Assembly (NCBI GenBank): GCA_023485685.1
Contig: JAMCZK010000012.1
Coordinates: 1 to 32,066 of the forward strand
DNA: 32,066 nt
From: Chloroflexota bacterium
Lineage (GTDB): Bacteria; Chloroflexota; Anaerolineae; Anaerolineales; UBA11579
Direction: 5' to 3'
Shown here: positions 17,921 to 27,602 of the stretch, piece after piece
How the letters are laid out: every line of letters begins with the position of its first letter
Position numbering within the stretch: the stretch's first letter is position 1
Position numbers and translations under genes: made by a program
Notes under the pieces: generated by a model
Told to the model about the DNA's origin: nothing
What the model saw: the letters and a program-made list of their open reading frames with translations, nothing else
Database searches by the model: none

Positions 17921-18658
17921 TTGGAAGCCCTTGGTCTTAATCTCGGTTACGTTTTAGTCCAGATCTTCAACTTTGCCATCCTCTTTGTTGTATTGCGCGT
18001 TTGGGTATACAAACCTATCCTCGGCCTTCTGGAGAGGCGCCGCGAGGCGATTGCCAAAGGCCTGGAAGATGCTCGCATTGCAGCAGAAGCCCGCGAGAAT
18101 GCGGAGAAGGAAGCGGAGAAACTGCTGAACGAGGCTCGCAGCAAAGCGGCTGCGGAAACCCGCGAAGTGACCCAGCGCGCGGAGCAGCAAGCCAAAGAGA
18201 TCCGTGCCGCAGCGGAAGCTACCGCTTCCAAGGCGCGCGAAGCAGCGCTGGCCGAAGTAGAGACGGAACGGGCCCGCATCCTGAGCGACCTGCGCGGCCA
18301 GGTGGCCGCACTTGCGGTGGCGGCTGCCCAAAAACTTATTGGGGAAGCGCTGGATGCCAAGAAGCAAAAAGCCCTCATTGATGAGTTCTTCTCGGGCGTA
18401 AAAGCCGGGAAGGTGACCGTGTTGGAGGGCACTGAAGTGAGCGGGGCTGCGGCGGTGGTCACCAGCGCCCTGCCGCTTAACAAAGAAGAACAGGACGCCG
18501 TGCAGAAGCAAGTACTCCAGTCGCTGGGTGGCAAAGGGGAAGTCACTTTCAGGGTGGATCCCAACATCTTGGGTGGCCTGGTGGTGCGCGTAGGCGACAA
18601 GGTGCTGGACGGTTCAGTGTCGGGCCAGTTGGGCGCCCTGCGCCAGTCCATGCGATAA
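17921..18658 (+). CDS. atpF: ATP synthase F0 subunit b fused to the C-terminal domain of subunit delta (TTG start)
   Basis: N-terminus NLGYVLVQIFNFAILFVVLRVWVYKPILGLLERRREAIAKGLEDA (b); C-terminus VTSALPLNKEEQDAVQKQVLQSLGGKGEVTFRVDPNILGGLVVRVGDKVLDGSVSGQLGALRQSM (delta). Confidence 0.9.
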   Translation: MEALGLNLGYVLVQIFNFAILFVVLRVWVYKPILGLLERRREAIAKGLEDARIAAEARENAEKEAEKLLNEARSKAAAETREVTQRAEQQAKEIRAAAEATASKAREAALAEVETERARILSDLRGQVAALAVAAAQKLIGEALDAKKQKALIDEFFSGVKAGKVTVLEGTEVSGAAAVVTSALPLNKEEQDAVQKQVLQSLGGKGEVTFRVDPNILGGLVVRVGDKVLDGSVSGQLGALRQSMR

Positions 18659-18835
18659 CCAAGGAAAGCCGAAGTTACGAGGAGCTGAGCGAAAGCGAGG
18701 CGACGTGGTAATCAGCTTTCCGCAGTTGCGAGAGCCTGCCCCGAGTGAGCCGCTTGCGGCGACGAGGGGAGGCTAAAAGCCAGAGCCTGTCCCGAGCGAG
18801 CCGCTTTGCGGCGACGAGGGAAAGCAATCCCCATG
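18658..18835. repeat. Degenerate dispersed intergenic repeats (GCAGTTGCGAG...GCGACGAGGG...GCAATCCCC type)
   Basis: GAGCCTGCCCCGAGTGAGCCGCTTGCGGCGACGAGGG and GAGCCTGTCCCGAGCGAGCCGCTTTGCGGCGACGAGGG in tandem; the flank GCTTTCCGCAGTTGCGAG is shared with the interior of R1. Confidence 0.75.
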
Positions 18836-18844
18836 ATTGTTGGA

Positions 18845-18875
18845 AAGACGTCTCGGCATCGAGGCGTCTTTTTGT
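18845..18875 (+). terminator. Rho-independent terminator downstream of atpFH
   Basis: AAGACGTCTCG-GCAT-CGAGGCGTCTT followed by TTTG; 11-bp stem with one GU pair. Confidence 0.85.
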
Positions 18876-18890
18876 TATAGAATCTAGTTC

Positions 18891-18990
18891 GTCATTGCGA
18901 GGAGGCGTTTTTGAGCCGCTGTTGCGGCGAAAGCCAGAGCCTGCACTGAGCGAAGCGAATGTGTGGCAATCTCCACCAAGGTAAAGTGAT
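18891..18990. repeat. Dispersed repeat (GTCATTGCGAGGAG...GAGCGAAGCGAA...GGCAATCTCC type)
   Basis: Resembles the 18725-18835 element and the R1 interior; noncoding. Confidence 0.6.
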
Positions 18991-19036
18991 GTGACTAGGA
19001 TTCGAGGTTTTAACCGGTAATACAAATCTGCTTGTC

Positions 19037-20578
19037 ATGGCTACTCTGTCAGATCTTCTAAAAGATTTTCCCACTGCGAATGAGGTTCCACCGGTCGAGG
19101 TCAAGGGCATTGCCGTTGACTCGCGCCAGCTAAAGCCTGGGGACCTTTTCTTCGCTGTGATTCAAGGTGTGGATCGATACAAGTTTCTAGATCAAGTTGT
19201 AGAGAGAGGTGCTGCCGCGGTGGTGGGAGAACGCTCAGGCATCGAGCTGAGCATTCCGCACATCCAGGTGAAGGACACGCGCGCCGCGTTAGCGCATGTG
19301 TCCGCGGCGTTCTTCGACCAGCCTGCCAAAGACCTGACCATGATTGGCGTTACTGGCACGGACGGCAAAACCACCACCTCGAACTTCATTTATCACATCT
19401 TGCAGTCAGCCGGTTTGCCGACTGGAATGATCAGCACTGTGAACGCCCAGATCGGCAGCCAGGTGCTGGATACCGGTTTCCATGTGACCACGCCGGAAGC
19501 TTTCGACACCCAGCGTTACCTGCGTCAAATGGTGGAGGCCGGGCTGACTCACGCGGTGTTGGAGATGACTTCGATCGGTCTGGCCCAGCAGCGCGGCGCG
19601 CGGCCCAGGGAATTCGACCTAGGCGTGGTGACAAATATCACCCACGAACACCTCAATGATCATGGTACCTATGAAGCCTATTTTGATGCCAAAGCCTTGC
19701 TATTTGAAGGTCTGAGCCAGCCTTATGAAAAGAAACGGCCGGCCGAACGGTTGGCTGTGCTCAACCGCGACGACAAATCGTATGAAGGCCTGGCAAAGCG
19801 CATCCGGGTGAAAAAACTTTCATATGGTGTACACCCAGAAGCCCAATTGCGCGCTGTGGATATTGAAAATCATCCGGATCGATTGATCTTCACGGCACAA
19901 GGTTCGGGCTTTGAATTCGGTGTGCAAACGAAAATGTTCGGTGCGTTTAACGTATCCAACGCACTGGCAGCCATCGGTGCAACGGTGATGGGTCTGGGCA
20001 TTGATCCCAAAGCGGCGCAGGCGGGCATTGCTGCCCTGGAAGGCGTGCCCGGGCGCATGGAGCGCATCGAAATGGGGCAGGACTTCACCGCCATCGTGGA
20101 TTTCGCCCATACGCCCAACGCGCTGAAAGTTGCTCTGGAAGCCGGGCGCCAACTCACTCAGGGCAAGGTGATCGCCGTGTTTGGTTCGGCAGGACTGCGT
20201 GACAAAGCCAAGCGCCGTATGATGGCCGAGGTAGCCGCCGAGCTGGCTGACACCAGCGTGCTAACCGCTGAGGATCCACGCACCGAATCACTGGATGGCA
20301 TCCTGGAGGAAATGGCCGCCGGCGCCAAAAGCAAAGGTGGCAAAGAAAGCAAGAGTTTCTGGCGCGTGCCTGATCGCGGCGCGGCAATTTCATTTGCCTT
20401 GCTGCAAGCAAAGCCGGGCGACCTGGTGATGGTGTGCGGCAAGGGCCATGAGCAATCCATGTGTTTCGGGGAAACCGAATACCCTTGGGACGATCGGGTG
20501 GCGATGCGCGCCGCGCTGGCGGAGTTGTTGGGCGTCGAAGGACCGCAGATGCCGAAGCTGCCCACCGCGGGTGCATGA
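19037..20578 (+). CDS. murE: MurE-like Mur ligase (UDP-N-acetylmuramyl-tripeptide synthetase family)
   Basis: GVTGTDGKTTTSNFI; HVTTPEAFDTQRYLRQM; VVTNITHEHLNDHGTYEAYFDAK; GVPGRMERIEMGQDFTAIVDFAHTPNAL; TAEDPRTE. Confidence 0.85.
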   Translation: MATLSDLLKDFPTANEVPPVEVKGIAVDSRQLKPGDLFFAVIQGVDRYKFLDQVVERGAAAVVGERSGIELSIPHIQVKDTRAALAHVSAAFFDQPAKDLTMIGVTGTDGKTTTSNFIYHILQSAGLPTGMISTVNAQIGSQVLDTGFHVTTPEAFDTQRYLRQMVEAGLTHAVLEMTSIGLAQQRGARPREFDLGVVTNITHEHLNDHGTYEAYFDAKALLFEGLSQPYEKKRPAERLAVLNRDDKSYEGLAKRIRVKKLSYGVHPEAQLRAVDIENHPDRLIFTAQGSGFEFGVQTKMFGAFNVSNALAAIGATVMGLGIDPKAAQAGIAALEGVPGRMERIEMGQDFTAIVDFAHTPNALKVALEAGRQLTQGKVIAVFGSAGLRDKAKRRMMAEVAAELADTSVLTAEDPRTESLDGILEEMAAGAKSKGGKESKSFWRVPDRGAAISFALLQAKPGDLVMVCGKGHEQSMCFGETEYPWDDRVAMRAALAELLGVEGPQMPKLPTAGA

Positions 20579-20635
20579 CCTTGCGAAGGTTGGCCTTGAA
20601 GAAAAGTTTGTATTCAAGTCGACCCTTCGCAAGGT
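20578..20635. repeat. REP/BIME-like inverted repeat, copy R2 (abuts the murE stop)
   Basis: ACCTTGCGAAGG (20578-20589) and CCTTCGCAAGGT (20624-20635); inner stem CTTGAA (20595-20600)/TTCAAG (20613-20618). Confidence 0.92.
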
Positions 20636-20661
20636 TTAATTACCTCGGGCCTTCCTATTAA

Positions 20662-22196
20662 ATGTTTACACCAAACTTAAAACGAAACATCCTGTTCGCT
20701 GCCGCTGTCTTGCTTCCCTCAATCCTGGCGATCTGTCTGCCAGTATTTTTCTGGGGGAGATCGATTCTCGAATTCGTGCCCAATTCGTCCGATGAAATTA
20801 TTTACTGGCGGGAGATAAAGACGTTTTCCGAATACGGCTTTGGCGGCGGCCAATATTCCACAGATGAGCGCCCGGCTCTGTTTTCAGCCAGCCCATTCGG
20901 GTCGCATGGGCCGGCATTTGCCATGTTGTTCGGTTCACTGGGTCGAATGGTGGGGTGGCGGGAGATTCCGCAGTCCTCATTCATCTAATTCTTGTACCTT
21001 TGGTTTTGCTGCTGGCAATCAATATTGCCAAACCAAATCTAGGGCAGCTAGGCGTGTTGATCTTGCTTGTGGTCACTTGGTGGCCGTTGCAACTTTATAT
21101 TCCCAGTAATATGCAAGAGGTCGTGCATATGAGCGCGGCAATCCTCGTGGCCGCACTGTTTTATCGGTACATGACTGACCCGAAAATAAAGACCAGGTAC
21201 GCGGTGTACATAGGTTTACTTCTCTTATTCTTGATACCGCTGCGTTTTATCTGGGGCTTTCTTGTTTTTCCATTAATCCTTTTTTATCCGATCAAAAAAG
21301 ACTGGAAGACCTGGCTAATGGCCTTTGTTGGCACTGGATTGGTTTTACTGGCCGGTGCGGCATTCGTACGCATTTTTTATTCGTATTACCCATGGTATTC
21401 GAACGAACTCTTGGACCTTTTACTCAACAGCCCCCTCCAAGGCATCCGAGAAATGATCCGGCATTTCACCGCATCGATTGGCCAGCTTTTTTCCCTCAAC
21501 CAAGGGTTGCCCCTGGTCATCTTGGTTCGATATCAAATAATCGGGCTCTTGATCGCGGTTGTAGCATGGTTAGTCTTGATTGTAAGATCGAAGACGGGGA
21601 TTAGTTGGGATAGGGCTCGTGAGCCATTATTCCATGCGATCAGCCTGGTTTCCGTTCTGGCGTTTGTGTTGTTTTTTTATGATGTGCTGGATACGCGTGA
21701 TTACCGCATGTTCATTTCGCCGTTATTACTATCGTGTATTTTGCTGATACTCTTGGGACGATTAAAATTTGTTTATCCGATCATTGCACTCAACGTTGTC
21801 TTTGTTTTTTCTTTCCTTTCCTACTACCCGGTGTACCGATATCCAAATTTCCACGTCGACCCACAGCTGCTAAGCGAAGTCCACCGGACTATCAATCCCT
21901 ATTTGCAATTTGATTCGGTGGCCAATCGCTGGTGCAATACCATCTCAATAAGCAAATATGGAGATGTGCAAGCGATCGGCTACCCGCTGACCGCCATACA
22001 AAGTGGATTCGGCATCACCACGATTTTGGATTGGAAGGAACTAAGCGGCCAACCGCTGAAGGCCAAGTATGTGTTAATGGACCCTGTTTCTCTGATGCCT
22101 GATTTTGGTAAGCTTGCCAATCGTTTTGATTTGCTTGAAATAAACCAAACTCCGTTGGGGACGCTGTATATAAATCCTCACGCTGATTGTGAATGA
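20662..22196 (+). pseudogene. Multi-TM membrane protein, possibly glycosyltransferase-like, split by an apparent -1 frameshift near 20950-20965
   Basis: ORFs 20662..20988 and 20955..22196 overlap in different frames around G-rich GGTGGGGTGGCGGG; TM-rich protein continues in the second frame. Confidence 0.6.
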
Positions 22197-22198
22197 TT

Positions 22199-22232
22199 AA
22201 AAAAGGGCGGGCTCATAGCCCGCCCTTTTATT
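22199..22232. terminator. Bidirectional Rho-independent terminator between convergent genes
   Basis: AAAAAGGGCGGGCTCATAGCCCGCCCTTTTA. Confidence 0.85.
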
Positions 22233-22248
22233 GCAGAATGGATTTGCT

Positions 22249-22581
22249 TTAAGCTTCAAAGGCTTCAAAAACGGGCGGGAAGGTGAGCAGTAGACCAAGA
22301 GCCAGCAATACCAGGGTCCAGGTGAAAACACTGCGCAGATTGAGCTCCTTGTTCTTCCAGAGGGCATTCAGAATCAGCCAACTGAGCAACCAGACGGCGA
22401 TGCCAAATGTTGTCTTGCCGGATAACGGGCCGGCCGGAACATACAAGACAAGCGCGTTCTTCAGAGCTTCGCTAAGTACAGCTCCGGTCGTCAGGATGCC
22501 GATGGTCAGTCCGCCGATACCGGCGGAGATCATCGCGGCCGCTGCGGGGCCGCTAGGGATTGTTTTGGTTTGAGCACTCAT
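22249..22581 (-). CDS. Small membrane protein of unknown function
   Basis: 3-TM hydrophobic ORF downstream of a second TM protein on the same strand. Confidence 0.6.
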   Translation of the reverse strand: MSAQTKTIPSGPAAAAMISAGIGGLTIGILTTGAVLSEALKNALVLYVPAGPLSGKTTFGIAVWLLSWLILNALWKNKELNLRSVFTWTLVLLALGLLLTFPPVFEAFEA

Positions 22582-22607
22582 GAAATTTCTCCTTAACCTT
22601 TAGCGGA

Positions 22608-23144
22608 CTACAAAATGGGGGCGGCTTTGGTGATCAGGGCGCCAAAGAGGCCGGCGACGCCTGCAGCGGCGAAGGACAGGATGAAAAGAATGACGATCAT
22701 CCAACGAAGATTTTTGTATTTATCCTGCGCTAATGCCGGGCCATAACGGAAGATCAGATAAAGGACTGCCACAGTGAGGATAGGAGAGAACCAGGCAATA
22801 TGCTCCTTCCATTCCATGGCAAAAGTGTGCCATGCCGAAAGGTTGGGATCCGCCAGTAAAAAGGATCGCGGGTACTCCAACAGGTTGGCGCCTTCGGGTG
22901 GGGCGGCACGGTACCAGGGGTACACGATATAGGTCCCGCTGATGACAGTAAGAAATGAAAGCAATGCCATGATGCCTGTTTCCCACTTCAGGCGGGTGAT
23001 GCGCTCGATAATGCCCTTGCCGGTCACCCAGCTTTCTCTTAAGCTGTACAGGCCGACCAGGCCGGCGGTGAAGGCCAGCAAATACGCTGCGCCGAACACC
23101 ATGCCGTGAAGCGCGGTCCAGATTTCTCTTGCGGTGAGAACCAT
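22608..23144 (-). CDS. Multi-TM membrane protein of unknown function (start MVLTAREIWTALHGM preferred over the longer ORF to 23234)
   Basis: Several TM helices with conserved-looking His residues; the upstream part of the ORF lacks membrane-protein character. Confidence 0.6.
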   Translation of the reverse strand: MVLTAREIWTALHGMVFGAAYLLAFTAGLVGLYSLRESWVTGKGIIERITRLKWETGIMALLSFLTVISGTYIVYPWYRAAPPEGANLLEYPRSFLLADPNLSAWHTFAMEWKEHIAWFSPILTVAVLYLIFRYGPALAQDKYKNLRWMIVILFILSFAAAGVAGLFGALITKAAPIL

Positions 23145-23299
23145 ACGATGCCTCCTTAAGGCTATCTTTGTATCCGGCCTTGGCGGATACTTACGGATAC
23201 TTAGTAACGATGCAAGTATGCACATAGTTGCCAAAATTTGACAGGGACAAATGGCATCTGGTGGTTACCTATTCCCTAGGGAAAAAGTCCCGATATACA

Positions 23300-23325
23300 A
23301 AAGGACGGGCCATAGCCCGTCCTAT
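23300..23325 (-). terminator. Rho-independent terminator of pnp
   Basis: Minus-strand hairpin AGGACGGGC-TATG-GCCCGTCCTTTT just after pnp. Confidence 0.75.
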
Positions 23326-23356
23326 AAACCTTCAACCTTAAACTTGTTACCGTCTT

Positions 23357-25600
23357 TCAGCGCCGATCTCGAAAGCCGCCGCGCCCACCGCTGCCGCGGT
23401 CTCCACCGCGTCCGCCATCGCGGCGCCCGACGCCAGGCCGTCCGCCGCGGTCGCCACCCGGCCGCCGGCCACCGCCGCCCTTATCGCGCTCGCGGGCTTC
23501 TTCGGGGGTCCAACCCTCGAGGACAGCCTGCCGGCTGAGACGGATCTTGCCGCTCGGATCGATATCCGTGATCATCACCGTGAGTTCGTCGCCTACTTTT
23601 GCTACCGATTCGACGGATTCCACTCGCGTGCTATCCAGTTGGGAAATATGCACCATGCCATCCGTGCCGGGCATGATTTCGACAAAGGCGCCGAAATCCG
23701 TGGTGCGCACGACTTTGCCTGTGTAGATTTTGCCGATCTCGGGCGTCTCGGTCAGCGCTTCGATGCGCTCACGCGCCATCTGGGCTGCAGCTCCATCATC
23801 GGAAGCGATGAACACCGAGCCGTCGTCGGAAATGTCGATCTTGGCTCCGGTTTCTTCCTGGATGGCACGAATGGTCTTGCCGCCTGGGCCAATGATTGCG
23901 CCGATCTTCTCCACCGGCACCATCACGATCGTGATGCGCGGGGCATGCGGCTTCAACTCAGGGCGCGGCGCGGGAAGGACTTCAAGCATCTTGTCCAGGA
24001 TGTGCTTGCGCCCGGCTTTCGCCTGCTGCAGTGCTTCTGCCATCATCTGTGTGGTCAGTCCGGAGATCTTGATGTCCATCTGCAAGGCAGTGATGCCTTT
24101 GTCGGTACCGGCCACTTTGAAATCCATATCGCCCAGGTGGTCCTCGATGCCCTGGATGTCGCTAAGGATCTTGTAATTGCTGCCATCGGTGATCAGCCCC
24201 ATGGCGATGCCGGAAACGGGCGCTTTGATCGGCACGCCCGTATCCATCAGCGCAAGTGTGGAGCCGCAGACAGAGGCCATCGATGTCGATCCGTTTGAAG
24301 ATAGGCACTCTGAAACCAGACGTAAGGTGTAAGGAAATTCTTTTTCGGGAGGAATCACAGGCACCAAAGCGCGCTCGGCCAATGCGCCGTGTCCGATTTC
24401 TCGCCGGGAAGAACCGCGCAGGAATTTGACTTCGCCGGTGGAGAAAGGTGGAAAGTTGTAGTGGTGCATGTAGCGTTTCAATTCGATGGGGGACAGCGTG
24501 TCCAACTCTTGAGCTTCACGAGGCGTGCCCAACGTGGCCAGGGTGAGCACTTGCGTCTCCCCGCGAGTGAAGAGTCCCGAGCCATGGGCGCGGGGACTGT
24601 AGTCCACTTCGCACCAGATGGGGCGGATCTCGGTAGGTTTGCGTCCATCCGGGCGGATACCCTGCTCGAGGATGCGGCGGCGCACCACAACCTTCTCAGC
24701 CGCAGTGTAGGCTTCCTTTACGTTGGCGGCAAGCTCCACATCTTCAGGTGCCAATTCCGCGACAACAGTGTCGCGCAGCGCGTCAATGGCCGCATATTGT
24801 TCCGCCTTGCCCAAGCCTTTGTTGAAGATTTCTTCCAATTCCGACTGGCTGCGCGCCAAAACTTTCTGCTTTAGATCTTCGGGTACGGCAAAATGCTGAT
24901 AGTCGCGCTTAGCCTTGCCGACTTCCTGGGCCATTTGCAATTGCAGATCGATGAGGGGTTGGATCGCCTTGTGCGCTTCCTCAAGCGCGGACACTATGGT
25001 GTCTTCATCCACTTCGTTGGCGCCGCATTCCACCATCAGGATGGCGTCGCGGGTGCCCGCCACGCGCAGATCCAGATCGGATTGCTCGAGCTGCGGGTAG
25101 GTTGGATTGATGACGAAGCCTCCATTGACGCGCCCTACGCGTACCGCGCCGACCGGTCCGTTCCAGGGGATGTCGGAGATCATCAATGCTGCGGATGCCG
25201 CGTTGACTGCAATGACGTCGATGACATTTTCCTCATCCGCAGATAAGGAATACATGATCACCTGCACTTCATTGCGCAGGTCCTTGGGAAACAGCGGGCG
25301 TAGCGGGCGATCGGTGAGGCGCGCAGTCAGGATGGCGCTCTCGCTCGGACGCCCTTCGCGGCGGAAGAACGAACCGGGGATCTTGCCTCCGGCGTACATA
25401 CGCTCTTCGTAATCGACGCTAAGGGGGAAAAAATCGATGCCCGCGCGGGGCGCAGGCGACATGGTGGCGGTCGCCAGGATCAGCGTATCGCCCAGGCGGG
25501 CCGTGACGGCGCCGCCGGCTTGGCCAGCCAGCTTGCCGGTGGCAAAGGTCAGCTCCTGGTTGCCTACCTTCGTGGAAAACTTCTTTGATTCGGGTTGCAT
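23357..25600 (-). CDS. pnp: Polyribonucleotide nucleotidyltransferase with RG/RGG-rich C-terminal tail
   Basis: [62 protein letters not shown]1 [33 protein letters not shown]. Confidence 0.97.
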   Translation of the reverse strand: MQPESKKFSTKVGNQELTFATGKLAGQAGGAVTARLGDTLILATATMSPAPRAGIDFFPLSVDYEERMYAGGKIPGSFFRREGRPSESAILTARLTDRPLRPLFPKDLRNEVQVIMYSLSADEENVIDVIAVNAASAALMISDIPWNGPVGAVRVGRVNGGFVINPTYPQLEQSDLDLRVAGTRDAILMVECGANEVDEDTIVSALEEAHKAIQPLIDLQLQMAQEVGKAKRDYQHFAVPEDLKQKVLARSQSELEEIFNKGLGKAEQYAAIDALRDTVVAELAPEDVELAANVKEAYTAAEKVVVRRRILEQGIRPDGRKPTEIRPIWCEVDYSPRAHGSGLFTRGETQVLTLATLGTPREAQELDTLSPIELKRYMHHYNFPPFSTGEVKFLRGSSRREIGHGALAERALVPVIPPEKEFPYTLRLVSECLSSNGSTSMASVCGSTLALMDTGVPIKAPVSGIAMGLITDGSNYKILSDIQGIEDHLGDMDFKVAGTDKGITALQMDIKISGLTTQMMAEALQQAKAGRKHILDKMLEVLPAPRPELKPHAPRITIVMVPVEKIGAIIGPGGKTIRAIQEETGAKIDISDDGSVFIASDDGAAAQMARERIEALTETPEIGKIYTGKVVRTTDFGAFVEIMPGTDGMVHISQLDSTRVESVESVAKVGDELTVMITDIDPSGKIRLSRQAVLEGWTPEEARERDKGGGGRRPGGDRGGRPGVGRRDGGRGGDRGSGGRGGFRDRR

Positions 25601-25787
25601 AGATGCTCCTTAGGCTTGTTCAGCCTGCAGCCCGCTAGTTCAGGAACTGGAATTTGATTACAAACGAGAGGTTGCCGCAAGGCGCACTCGATATTTGTAC
25701 CCATATTCCAATGCCTAACCAGCAGGCATTTCTAGTTGACTAGGTGGATGGTTTTGGTGTTTTCTCTTTACCGCTCGCCCCCGGGAT

Positions 25788-25826
25788 GGCCGCAACAAAT
25801 GTGGCTGGCCTTTTAAGCCAGCCACA
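25788..25826 (-). terminator. rpsO-pnp intergenic hairpin (terminator or processing site)
   Basis: ATGTGGCTGGC-TTAAAA-GGCCAGCCACAT. Confidence 0.65.
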
Positions 25827-25829
25827 TTA

Positions 25830-26105
25830 TTAACTCTTTCGGCGAATCTTCAGGCGATCGGCAAGGGCCACGTAGCCCTCGTAATTGCTCCGGCGCAAGT
25901 ATTCCAGCAGTCGGCGGCGCTGGCCAACCATACTAAGCAAACCACGCCGTGAAGCTGCATCTTTATTGTGGGTCTGCAGATGGTTGGTGAGCTGTTCGAT
26001 GCGGCTGGTAAGCAAGGCTACCTGAACCTCTGCGGATCCGGTATCGCCTTCGTTGCGGTGGAACTCTTGAATAACTTGCGTTTTCTTTTCTTTTGGCAGT
26101 GGCAT
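25830..26105 (-). CDS. rpsO: 30S ribosomal protein S15
   Basis: GDTGSAEVQVALLTSRIEQLTNHLQTHNKDAASRRGLLSMVGQRRRLLEYLRR. Confidence 0.98.
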   Translation of the reverse strand: MPLPKEKKTQVIQEFHRNEGDTGSAEVQVALLTSRIEQLTNHLQTHNKDAASRRGLLSMVGQRRRLLEYLRRSNYEGYVALADRLKIRRKS

Positions 26106-26178
26106 GACGTCTGCGTCTCCTTTTGTGCAGGTCTCCAGGCAAGCAGCCGTAGCCGCTTGCCGGTCGAGTCGAAAACAA

Positions 26179-26184
26179 ATTATA
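26179..26184 (-). promoter_or_regulatory. Putative -10 box (TATAAT) of rpsO
   Basis: AAGGTATAATTTG on the minus strand about 75 nt upstream of the rpsO start; -35 unclear. Confidence 0.3.
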
Positions 26185-26206
26185 CCTTATATGAAAAGTA
26201 AGAAGA

Positions 26207-27001
26207 TTACTTGATTAAAGACCGCAAACGCTCGCGGCTTTCATCGGGCAGAGCCTTAAATACCTGACGAGCTAGCCAGCGGGCGCCCTCGCTGGGAGTC
26301 TCCGCGAGGATCTGTTGAAGGAAGAATTCGGTTTCCTTTGAGCTGAGGCGGGCTACCGCGATCAGCAAGTCTGCCAGTTCGGGCCGGATTTTTCTATCGG
26401 GATCTTTGCATGGTTCTGCAAGTAGGTCAAACAATTTTGGCAGATTGGAGAATTGGTTGTCAAAGAGTAAATTTCGTAGCACACCCAGAGCCAGGATTTG
26501 CCTACGCGAATCTTTACTTGCCATAAGAATGGCTGCAAACTCCAGCAGTTCTGATTGATTGTGGGTGCGAAGCGTTTTGGTGCCGCTGGAAGCCAACTGG
26601 GGGACCAGGAATTGTTCACGGTTTTCCTGCGCCCAGCTTGCTAGGCGGTTCGTGATTTCGGTTGGCACGTCTGTGGGTACAGAGCCCAGCAGATAGATTG
26701 CCAGCAAGCGAGTCTCGAGGTTGGGCCTTGCCCAAAGCCCATCAGCAATTTTTATGGCTTCAGCAGGATATTGTTTGGCCTGTAGGCTCAGCTCCAGTTG
26801 TAACTGCTTGAGCAAAGGTGGCGGCACTTCGTAACTCGCGAGCACAGGTCGCATACCCTTAACCCGGCCCTGGCGATGGACGGGGACCTCGTGATTCCTT
26901 AGCAAATCTTCAATGCCGCGCAGGTAGTTGGCTGGCTGCTGAAATAAATCCGAAAGTTGCACCACCTGCTGCTGCAGACGGCCAAGTTCGACGGCAGGCA
27001 T
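26207..27001 (-). CDS. Alpha-helical (HEAT-like) repeat protein of unknown function
   Basis: Leu-rich helical pairs throughout; start lies 2 nt after the LOG-family stop, suggesting co-transcription. Confidence 0.55.
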   Translation of the reverse strand: MPAVELGRLQQQVVQLSDLFQQPANYLRGIEDLLRNHEVPVHRQGRVKGMRPVLASYEVPPPLLKQLQLELSLQAKQYPAEAIKIADGLWARPNLETRLLAIYLLGSVPTDVPTEITNRLASWAQENREQFLVPQLASSGTKTLRTHNQSELLEFAAILMASKDSRRQILALGVLRNLLFDNQFSNLPKLFDLLAEPCKDPDRKIRPELADLLIAVARLSSKETEFFLQQILAETPSEGARWLARQVFKALPDESRERLRSLIK

Positions 27002-27003
27002 GA

Positions 27004-27537
27004 TTAGGGTTGCGGCAGCATAGAAACAGCTGACCCGATATTTGGTGCAAAACTAAGCAGGTCACGATGCCCAACTGGGATGTTGGCGTTCATTTCGGTA
27101 TAGATGGTCACGAAGACTCGACGCCAGCCATCGCCTATGAGGATGAGTGGGCGCGCGGGGAGTGACTGGGTCTGCATCTGGCTCCACATGGTCGCGATCT
27201 CAGCCAACGTGCCTACGCCACCGGGCAGTGCAAGGGCGGCGTCGCAGCTCTCGATGAGGCAATACAGGCGTTCACGCAGGGTTGGAAGGCGGCGTTCCTC
27301 ACCAACCCAAGCGTTCGCCCTGGCTTTGCGCCATACCTCGATTTGGTCGCAGGTGACGCCGATGGTATGGCCGCCGGCCTCTGCAGCCCCGCGAGAAACG
27401 GCTTCCATGGTGCCCATATAGCCCCCCGTGATTACAACGTGGCTGGCGTTCGCTAGCAACTCACCAAGGCGATGAGCTTCTTTGTAGGCCGCTTCACCGG
27501 GAACAGGAGAAGCGGAGCCGAATACAGTGATATTCAT
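27004..27537 (-). CDS. LOG-family protein (Rossmann, possible phosphoribohydrolase)
   Basis: ITGGYMGTMEAVSRGAAEAGGHTIGV and ALPGGVGTLAEIATMW (PGGxGTxxE motif). Confidence 0.88.
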   Translation of the reverse strand: MNITVFGSASPVPGEAAYKEAHRLGELLANASHVVITGGYMGTMEAVSRGAAEAGGHTIGVTCDQIEVWRKARANAWVGEERRLPTLRERLYCLIESCDAALALPGGVGTLAEIATMWSQMQTQSLPARPLILIGDGWRRVFVTIYTEMNANIPVGHRDLLSFAPNIGSAVSMLPQP

Positions 27538-27545
27538 TTCTTTAG

Positions 27546-27602
27546 AACCTTGCGAAGGTTGATGAAAGACAAGTTAATCTTTCAAATACCCTTCGCAAGG
27601 TT
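27546..27602. repeat. REP/BIME-like inverted repeat, copy R3 (overlaps the methyltransferase 3' end)
   Basis: AACCTTGCGAAGG (27546-27558) and CCTTCGCAAGGTT (27590-27602); inner stem TGAAAGA (27563-27569)/TCTTTCA (27578-27584). Confidence 0.93.

Noticed and set aside
23639-24298. Plus-strand ORFs opposite pnp
   Set aside because: Antisense to a strongly conserved gene, with no recognisable family.
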